Shown here one piece after another: positions 6,174 to 11,785 of a stretch of DNA of 11,785 bases (position 1 is the first letter of the stretch; the number at the start of each line of letters is the position of its first letter). The position numbers were made by a program, and so were the translations under genes. Origin of the DNA: Deltaproteobacteria bacterium. GTDB lineage: Bacteria > UBA10199 > 2-02-FULL-44-16. The notes under the pieces are model-generated. The model made no database searches, was not told the DNA's origin, and saw nothing but the letters and a program-made list of their open reading frames with translations. The DNA lies in contig JACQMA010000031.1 in NCBI GenBank assembly GCA_016203825.1, forward strand, positions 1-11,785, in the 5' to 3' direction.

Positions 6174-9100
6174 GATCCAGCACCTGGAAGTGCCCTGCGG
6201 CATCGATCCTACAACCACAACTACCGGCCGCTGACGATGCTCCTACTTCACCCGTCATCGTCTCGCCGGTCCGCTCTGCTTCTTCAGCGGCATCTTCGGT
6301 ATCACCATCGACACCGCTCAAATTCCCATTCCCGACAAGCGTAAATTCCGTAAAGTGATTCGTCTGACAGCACATCGTCCCTCGCGTCGTATCGATCGTG
6401 CAACCCGTGAGGCAAAGATACGCATCGGTCGCGGTGTCACGGTAGCAGAGGTCTTGATCTTCTGCTTCGATGCCGAGGTTCGCCAGTTGCGTCGTGTTGA
6501 TCGGGAGACAGAGATCACAGTTACCATTGAGCGAAGTAATGGCGGCACCTTCCGCATCGTTACAGGTAATGTCGTACCCGTGCTGCGCCGTTGGCCGATT
6601 GCCCGACTGATACGGGAGGAAGGGATCGGGTTGTACAGTACACGTCACCTCTTCTCCGCTATCACCAAGGGCCAACGCCGGACATTGGAGTGAGAAATTA
6701 TCAGTAAGGGTGAGGGTATTCGCTACACCAGCATCCCATGTTTGAGTCAGCGATTCAGGAACAGTTCCCGCGAGGTTCATCGTGATGTTCACGGCCGTTG
6801 CCCCTTCCGTCTCGACGGGGACACAGGTTACCTCCGCAGCCTCGGAGAGGTAGAGATTCGAACCGATAAGATTGACGCCAAAGACATTCCACACGTCACC
6901 ACTGACACACTTGAGCGTTGCATGACCTTCACCATCCGTCGTGACCTCGGAGTAACCGCCCAGTTCTGAATACGCACTGATCCAGACTTCACCGACGATC
7001 GATTCCGCAAGTGATTCCTGGGCATTGATCACCGGATGCGGCAGCGGAATTCCCTTGCTGATGTTGAGTGAGGCAGCTTCAGCGGAGACAACCGAAATCG
7101 CCAATTCACCGTCGAAGCGCCGGAAGAGAAGTGTGGCGGCATCGACGCTGCCGCCGGGCGTGACGGAGACAGAGATTTCTTCGGGAAGCGTCAAGTTTTG
7201 CTCATTCATTTCCGACCACGGTCGGTAGGCCTTGAGATAATACGTCGTTCCTGCAGTTGCAGCGCCAACCGTAATCGTACACTGACCGTCGTTATTCGTT
7301 GAACACCCGTTGCTGTCGTATCTGCGTCGGTCTGCATCCGAAGTTCGGTCCGCAGCCGAGAAGGCACTCGCCTCAATCCAGACCCAACGAACGGCACTCC
7401 CCTGATTATCTTGCACGGTCACATTGATGGAGGCCGTCCTGAGGAACGTGAGATCCGAAGCCTGCGTACCTCCGGCGGTGATATCGAGACAACTCGATGA
7501 CGACCCGGGCGAGAGTGAGGCATACCCCGAACCACTATGCCAATAGCCGAAACACCACCTGCCCGCCGAGAGACGACACGTATAACTCGATGCACTCGCT
7601 TCACATTGGCGCCAGATGGAACCCTTGCGCGCATGGACGGAGATGTACGTTGTATCCAGATCGAGGGCATTGCCTTCGTCATCGATATAACTTCCCGTCA
7701 CCGTCGCATCAATCGGGATCATGGTGATATTGACGGCCGTGGATCCACCACTCTCCCCCGACGTAAAATCAGTTGTGGCTTCAAGGGGATCGTAACTCAG
7801 GTTGCCCCAGATGTAGGGCTCGATTTCGTATGTCGTGCTCGATGCCAATCGACGCGATGTACAACTTCCTCCGTCAAATGAGATCCACGTGCCATACCAG
7901 TAATCATCGTCGTCGCTGCTCGCAGGACGAATACTGCCTCCTCCATGAATATCCGAAAGGCCATTGCCGTTTTCATCAACCAAACAGAAATTGACCGTGT
8001 GATCCCAGAGGGCAAACGTAAACGATGCACTCCCGGGAGCTTCGATCGTTTGCATCCCTTCATTACTAAAGTTTGAGATGGTTTGATTCATCCAGTTCGT
8101 GCTATCCCAATAGGAGCACGAGGTATTATAGCGAAGTCCAGACAATGCCGAGATCGAGCATGTTCCAGCGGAACCCGTCTGACAGTATCCCCAGTCATTA
8201 TTCCCGTCGCTGTAGGTCCATGCGTTGCACCAAGCGTTGGCAACGGCGTTGCCACCGTTATCGACCGCGGTGAAGGAGAGCGAACTGTCTTTGCTTTGAA
8301 GCGTAAAGTTTTTTGTCGTTGCGGTATCGGCCGCGAGGGTCACCGATTCCGAACTGCTCGCATAACTGGTGCTTCCTCCCGTGTATGGTGGATAGGTCCA
8401 AGTAGTATAGTTTCCGGGGGGAATAGAGATGGAATAATATCCACTGGAATCCGCCTGATCATACCCCCAGGCATAGCAACTGTCCGCGCTGCTGGAGCCG
8501 TCATAATTTCCAAGACTTACGGATGCATTTTCGAGCAGGGCACCGTCACTCCCCGAGACGACACCACTGATCGTTGCACTGTTTCGCTTCGCCGTAAGAT
8601 TCACCTCGACGATCGCATCATCTTCATCCGCGGTAATGGTGCGATACGAGATGCAACCGTAAGAACATGACTGGTAATTGGTGCACCACGCTCCAATGTA
8701 GTGTGTTCCCGAAACGACATAGACATCCGTAAAGGAAGACGCAATTTCCTTTGAAGTGTAATTGGGTCCGCTGACATACATCGTCAGACCGGAGGTCACT
8801 GCCGAACCAGCGTCATCTGTGACACGAACACGGACGATGATGTCCTTCTCCGGGAGGACGATCGATTGCGACAGGCTTCCGTCAAAATCGATATCAAACT
8901 CATCCGAATTTCCATTGCCATAACGTTCAGCAATCGTGGAATTATAAGGAGGATACGCAACAACTTTATAGTCGGTCAGATCGAGGGAATAAGCACTGTA
9001 ACTCGATTCGTTTTCTATGTAGTATTCGTAACAATGGGCGGCACGGTAATTGGCATACGTCCCATAATAATAGGTGGAATAACAATCGCTTGATTGACTT

Positions 9101-9345
9101 TGAACGGTACGAAAACGCGCGACACCGTTACTGTCCGTACACGCACTTTCGTAAACACTGGAGGACCCGCTCGACCATGAGACCGGCTGGAGACTCACGT
9201 TGACATCTTGTACGGGTGAGCCACCCGCGCTCACCGTTACTTCAAGCCAGGCATTACCATTCCCCCCTGTGGACGACCAACACGTGGCATAGGATTCCGT
9301 CGGGAAAAAAAGGATAAGAAGAGCAGTAGCAAGGATCCATTGCAT
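6070..9345 (-). CDS. Large Cys-rich secreted protein with tandem beta-sandwich repeats and C-terminal anchor
   Basis: This 1091-residue protein is not assigned to a named family. Residues 1-20 are a signal peptide, with a hydrophobic core at 4-14, likely cleavage after SYA, and no positive charge in its n-region. About eight divergent domains follow, starting near 33, 169, 257, 354, 449, 546, 638 and 746. Each opens with an alternating beta pattern and a turn such as DDAGSAV, DNGGNAV or DNQGSAV, as in carboxypeptidase-regulatory or transthyretin-like folds. Residues 868-1005 form a different Cys-rich domain ending NHFTEFTLVG. An acidic linker follows, then Cys-Gly-Cys (1043-1045), a membrane helix (about 1055-1073) and an Arg/His-rich tail. 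Before the CGC there are 32 Cys, an even number compatible with 16 disulfides. I infer an envelope or surface protein; adhesion or structural roles are possible. There is no clear Shine-Dalgarno. Confidence 0.85.
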   Translation of the reverse strand: MQWILATALLILFFPTESYATCWSSTGGNGNAWLEVTVSAGGSPVQDVNVSLQPVSWSSGSSSVYESACTDSNGVARFRTVQSQSSDCYSTYYYGTYANYRAAHCYEYYIENESSYSAYSLDLTDYKVVAYPPYNSTIAERYGNGNSDEFDIDFDGSLSQSIVLPEKDIIVRVRVTDDAGSAVTSGLTMYVSGPNYTSKEIASSFTDVYVVSGTHYIGAWCTNYQSCSYGCISYRTITADEDDAIVEVNLTAKRNSATISGVVSGSDGALLENASVSLGNYDGSSSADSCYAWGYDQADSSGYYSISIPPGNYTTWTYPPYTGGSTSYASSSESVTLAADTATTKNFTLQSKDSSLSFTAVDNGGNAVANAWCNAWTYSDGNNDWGYCQTGSAGTCSISALSGLRYNTSCSYWDSTNWMNQTISNFSNEGMQTIEAPGSASFTFALWDHTVNFCLVDENGNGLSDIHGGGSIRPASSDDDDYWYGTWISFDGGSCTSRRLASSTTYEIEPYIWGNLSYDPLEATTDFTSGESGGSTAVNITMIPIDATVTGSYIDDEGNALDLDTTYISVHARKGSIWRQCEASASSYTCRLSAGRWCFGYWHSGSGYASLSPGSSSSCLDITAGGTQASDLTFLRTASINVTVQDNQGSAVRWVWIEASAFSAADRTSDADRRRYDSNGCSTNNDGQCTITVGAATAGTTYYLKAYRPWSEMNEQNLTLPEEISVSVTPGGSVDAATLLFRRFDGELAISVVSAEAASLNISKGIPLPHPVINAQESLAESIVGEVWISAYSELGGYSEVTTDGEGHATLKCVSGDVWNVFGVNLIGSNLYLSEAAEVTCVPVETEGATAVNITMNLAGTVPESLTQTWDAGVANTLTLTDNFSLQCPALALGDSGEEVTCTVQPDPFLPYQSGNRPTAQHGYDITCNDAEGAAITSLNGNCDLCLPINTTQLANLGIEAEDQDLCYRDTATDAYLCLTGCTIDTTRGTMCCQTNHFTEFTLVGNGNLSGVDGDTEDAAEEAERTGETMTGEVGASSAAGSCGCRIDAAGHFQVLDLMIWLLALVPAVFVRVASQPSRRFFLRTHRRHVR

Positions 9346-9377
9346 ACAGCAGAAATCTTACACTCTTTGGAAAGATC

Positions 9378-9395
9378 AAAAGAAAAAAAAGAAAA
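9378..9395 (-). repeat. Tandem polypurine 9-mer (U-rich mRNA leader)
   Basis: On the plus strand AAAAGAAAA occurs twice in direct succession. On the minus strand this gives an uninterrupted T-rich tract about 33 bases upstream of the start of the large secreted protein. It lies within the most AT-rich stretch of the window (about 9346-9460). In the mRNA it could serve as a ribosomal protein S1 contact that compensates for the missing Shine-Dalgarno; this is inference. Confidence 0.5.
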
Positions 9396-9396
9396 C

Positions 9397-9405
9397 ATTA
9401 TTACA
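9397..9405 (-). promoter_or_regulatory. Candidate extended -10 promoter for the large secreted protein
   Basis: On the minus strand TGTAATAAT resembles an extended -10 (TGn followed by AATAAT, 5 of 6 matches to TATAAT). The -35 region 17 bp upstream (TTTCTG) is poor, as is often tolerated with an extended -10. Initiation would be near 9390, which would leave a leader of about 45 nt. Confidence 0.35.
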
Positions 9406-9466
9406 AGCAAAAAGGGGACCAGAAAAAACTCATAAGAAAATCAATAAACTATCGGATAATAGGCAT

Positions 9467-9482
9467 GGGTGCAGGAGCACCC
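9467..9482 (-). terminator. Perfect hairpin after the unknown exported protein gene
   Basis: GGGTGC-TCCT-GCACCC forms a perfect 6-bp, GC-rich stem with a 4-nt loop, starting about 14 nt after the stop codon at 9497. It is not followed by a clean T-run (ATGCCTATTATCC comes next), so it is either a weak intrinsic terminator or a 3'-end-stabilising hairpin. Its position between two same-strand genes, ahead of a candidate promoter, favours a transcription boundary. Confidence 0.4.
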
Positions 9483-9496
9483 GGAGAAAACATTCC

Positions 9497-10924
9497 TCAC
9501 TGTTTTTGATCATCATCACGAAGCCAGGGGAGTGGCTCCTGTGAATCAACAACGACCACAAGAAGATGATTGCGATAACGATAGGCGACTTCGCGGATTC
9601 GCTTTGATTCGGGACCACGAAACCACTGCATGCCGATCAATTCACCTCCTTCATTATAAAGGTTCCGCACGAAGTCGCCGGGCTCTTTCGTCACCTCCCG
9701 GATCGAACGATTGCCGTGATGGACTCGTGCGGTCAGAGGTGAAATCCGAGCAACTTCTTCGAGGCGTTGCTGAAGTTGCGAAACGAGGGGTTTCACCTGC
9801 GGCCACACGGCACTCTTCACGTCATCCCATTTTCCCATAACCGTATGATCGAGTTGCTCGTTGAGTTTTTGAATCTGTTCCATCGGTTTTTGCAGCCGGA
9901 GCGTTCCTTCTCCAAAAACCTCTCCACCTCCAAAACGAACAGCCATATCACGGGCAACACTCGCCAAGGAAAGGAGCGCTACATTCACGCGTTCTTTTTT
10001 CTGCAACTGCCAGATCATCACGCGGGTCACTTCAGCGCCACGCTTGATTTCATACTGATTGACTCCCGCCCAGCCAAATGCCTGGGCAAAGTGATTAGCC
10101 GCACTTGCCGCCAAAATGCCGGCATACGCCTCAGAAGGAAGCGTCACCCGCGGTCGCATCAGGACTGATTGGTTCAGTTGTGAAAGAGTGTGCGAAAGGG
10201 AAACATTTTGCATTTGATCAAGGTACTGTCGAAATGATCGATCGCCCTGCGCCAAGGCCTCGAGGGCAGAGTCTGGAAGTTGTCCTCCCATAAGACGTGA
10301 GACATGCGATCGAATACCAGCGACCGTGGCATCCCCCATCATCCGACTGAGGATGCTGTCATAACCAGACCATCGACTGAGCCGTTGTCGAATCGTCTCT
10401 TCCGAGGGAGGCCAGACTTGAAAGCCTCCTTCCGGCGGTCGGGAGGCCTGATCATAGAGTGTCCCTGCAAAAACGTCGATGATGCCATCAAGTGAGGTGG
10501 TCAACGCCGTCTCAATAGACTGCGAGAGGGTTTCCAGTTCCGCCGTTTCTTCTTTGCTGATTGCGTTTTGAAAGAGGATCTCACGCACCACCTGCCGCGA
10601 GACACCCGGAAGCCACGTGGTCATGCGTTGTTTGATGTCGGCTACAACCTTCACCTTCGTCTCTGGATTGGGCGACGTCTGCGACGACAAGGCCTTGGAA
10701 AACCAACCGGGAACGTCCTGATTCAGCCGCGCGGCAATCAACCCTTGCGCCTTGCCTTGGACAAATCCTGCAACGCCATCGAGTGGAAACGCGCGTGCCA
10801 CCGCCTCTTCCCCGCCGATGGCAGAAGCTTGCCCCGGACACAGCATCATCATGAGAACGATGATGAAGTATTTCAACGATTGCGACAATCGATCTGAGAT
10901 TCGTTGGTAAAATCGGCAATGCAT
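9497..10924 (-). CDS. Unknown exported protein, coupled to the Ser/Thr kinase
   Basis: I do not recognise this 475-residue protein. It has an N-terminal export signal: a basic n-region (residues 1-18), a hydrophobic core at about 19-28 and probable signal peptidase I cleavage after ASA at 33-35. The mature part is mainly predicted helical by its pattern of charged and hydrophobic residues (about 85-255 and 340-395). The C-terminus (about 397-460) looks like a small beta domain with hydrophobic strand LLVVVVD at 454-460 and an acidic end. I see no catalytic motif. The start is well supported: AAGGAGGG lies 8 nt before the ATG. Both the binding site and the first 52 bp of the gene lie inside the kinase coding region, so the two are likely translated together. 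It may be a periplasmic partner or substrate of that signalling unit; this is inference from context. Confidence 0.85.
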   Translation of the reverse strand: MHCRFYQRISDRLSQSLKYFIIVLMMMLCPGQASAIGGEEAVARAFPLDGVAGFVQGKAQGLIAARLNQDVPGWFSKALSSQTSPNPETKVKVVADIKQRMTTWLPGVSRQVVREILFQNAISKEETAELETLSQSIETALTTSLDGIIDVFAGTLYDQASRPPEGGFQVWPPSEETIRQRLSRWSGYDSILSRMMGDATVAGIRSHVSRLMGGQLPDSALEALAQGDRSFRQYLDQMQNVSLSHTLSQLNQSVLMRPRVTLPSEAYAGILAASAANHFAQAFGWAGVNQYEIKRGAEVTRVMIWQLQKKERVNVALLSLASVARDMAVRFGGGEVFGEGTLRLQKPMEQIQKLNEQLDHTVMGKWDDVKSAVWPQVKPLVSQLQQRLEEVARISPLTARVHHGNRSIREVTKEPGDFVRNLYNEGGELIGMQWFRGPESKRIREVAYRYRNHLLVVVVDSQEPLPWLRDDDQKQ

Positions 10925-11785
10925 GTTGCACGCCCTCCTTCATTGATGTTGAGTTCCCGCGACACCTTCCGCCCACTCGGGGGATGCAAAACACTCACCA
11001 GAAGTCGCCCTGCTTGAACCTTGATTCCCTGCAGCGGCGTCTCACGATCGGCGAGATAGCCGGGAATCGTGACGACACCCCATGGGCGCGCCTGCACACT
11101 GACACTGGCCTCTTTTTTCGGCTTCTCCGCTGTCGTGGGTACCGCGGCAGCAACGGGTGGCGGAAGAAGAGCAACGACAACATTTTGTTTTTCCTGTTGA
11201 GCCTGAGGTGACAGTGGAATGACCATGCCGTGCGACGTCATCGAGAAACCACCGCCGAAGGCAACGATGGCTGCCATCATGACATGACCAGCCGTTTGGA
11301 GAAGCGATCGTGAGGAAACGGGAAGGAAGCGTGTCGCTCGCGTTGTTCCTTGTGGAAGCATCTTCTCCTCATCGCGGGCAGATGTCGGTGGTGCCAGTTG
11401 TTCCCGAAGGATTTGACCCAGTTCGAAACCGGCAGCGATCTCTCCCGAATCGTGAACATACCGTTGCAGGTCGTGAAGAAAGGCATTCGCAGAGGAATAT
11501 CGACCCTCAACGTTGACCGCGAGGGCAAGATAAAGAATCGCCTGAAGTTCCGGCGGAACATCCTTGAGGTATTCCGCTGGAATGTCGGCCATCTTGACCT
11601 TCTCCAGGACCTCCAAGTCATTCGCGCCTTCGAAGAGGCGTCGTTGAGTCAAGAGTTCGCACAACACCACGCCGGCCGAAAAGACATCGGACCGCTGATC
11701 GAGGGGCTGACCCCGCGCCTGCTCCGGCGACATGTAGGCGAATTTTCCTTTGAGCTGGACCGTCGTCGTTTCCTCGGAACGATGA
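10873..11785 (-). CDS. Ser/Thr protein kinase (Hanks type) with membrane helix and PEGA-like domain, partial
   Basis: The gene enters from the right edge, so its start and the ATP-binding and catalytic loops are outside the window; 303 residues are visible. The fragment begins in the activation segment, with LKGKFAYMSPEQA carrying the subdomain VIII SPE motif. Subdomain IX follows (DQRSDVFSAGVVLCELL), then the C-terminal lobe with a conserved-looking Arg in VEGRYSSA. A linker leads to one hydrophobic segment (about 11295-11236), a Pro/Ala-rich stretch with PPPVAAAVP, and a C-terminal PEGA-like domain (about 11112-10880) recognisable from ARPWGVVTIPG, ETPLQGIKVQAGRLLV and HPPSGRKV. The kinase would lie in the cytoplasm and the PEGA-like domain outside the membrane. 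Its end overlaps the next gene by 52 bp. Membrane kinases of this architecture are frequent in Myxococcota-like bacteria. It is intact as far as visible. Confidence 0.9.
   Translation of the reverse strand, partial: HRSEETTTVQLKGKFAYMSPEQARGQPLDQRSDVFSAGVVLCELLTQRRLFEGANDLEVLEKVKMADIPAEYLKDVPPELQAILYLALAVNVEGRYSSANAFLHDLQRYVHDSGEIAAGFELGQILREQLAPPTSARDEEKMLPQGTTRATRFLPVSSRSLLQTAGHVMMAAIVAFGGGFSMTSHGMVIPLSPQAQQEKQNVVVALLPPPVAAAVPTTAEKPKKEASVSVQARPWGVVTIPGYLADRETPLQGIKVQAGRLLVSVLHPPSGRKVSRELNINEGGRATCIADFTNESQIDCRNR
10933..10940 (-). promoter_or_regulatory. Strong Shine-Dalgarno inside the kinase gene
   Basis: AAGGAGGG on the minus strand, 8 nt before the ATG at 10924, decides the start of the exported protein. 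In the kinase frame the same bases contribute to the codons for Asn-Glu-Gly-Gly-Arg of the PEGA-like domain. Confidence 0.8.

Noticed and set aside
8083..8670. Plus-strand open frame of 195 codons inside the large secreted protein gene
   Set aside because: The minus-strand frame is continuous over 1091 codons with a signal peptide, repeats and anchor; the plus frame is a shadow.
10820..10850. Lipoprotein signal in the unknown exported protein (Cys29)
   Set aside because: The residues before Cys are Met-Met-Leu, which do not fit a lipobox; ASA at 33-35 fits signal peptidase I cleavage better.

Overview
The window is a compact bacterial chromosome segment with moderately high GC, almost no intergenic space, and many short gene overlaps. 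The conserved gene content (tig-clpP-clpX order, ApaG, a YgfZ-type protein, ferritin, tRNA-Leu), together with a Hanks-type Ser/Thr kinase carrying a PEGA-like tail and a large Cys-rich secreted protein ending in a CGC/membrane-helix/basic tail, suggests a Gram-negative lineage of the broad former Deltaproteobacteria (Myxococcota, Bdellovibrionota or an uncultivated relative). This placement is an inference; no taxonomic marker was compared.

Layout. (1) 17-3240, minus strand: the protein quality-control operon trigger factor (tig) -> clpP -> clpX. A strong Shine-Dalgarno at the left edge implies another gene immediately downstream. (2) 3241-3351: divergent control region with a perfect 14-bp palindrome. 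(3) 3352-4573, plus strand: a non-haem ferritin followed 4 nt later by a single-chain FAD/NAD(P) oxidoreductase. (4) 4570-5279, minus strand: apaG and a small Rieske ferredoxin, which overlap by 4 bp; the Rieske gene meets the oxidoreductase gene tail to tail, also with a 4-bp overlap. (5) 5344-6173, plus strand: tRNA-Leu(UAG) and a YgfZ/GcvT-like protein whose ATG lies only one base after the tRNA discriminator base. (6) 6070-11785, minus strand: the end of a Ser/Thr kinase with a membrane helix and PEGA-like domain, a translationally coupled unknown exported protein, and a 1091-residue modular, disulfide-rich surface protein whose C-terminal membrane anchor is encoded antisense to the end of the YgfZ gene.

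How the genes may work together. ClpXP and trigger factor form the classic nascent-chain and proteolysis module. Ferritin plus the flavin oxidoreductase, and possibly the Rieske ferredoxin, could form an iron storage and reductive release set; this is a hypothesis from gene adjacency. The kinase and the exported protein look co-translated, which suggests a linked envelope signalling function. The large surface protein lies downstream with its own AT-rich leader, and may be separately transcribed. The most unusual points are the nearly leaderless gene after the tRNA, the dual-coding convergent overlap, and the large Cys-rich protein with a candidate sorting tail. I see no mobile element, CRISPR array or long repeat. 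No gap without a gene exceeds about 150 bases.
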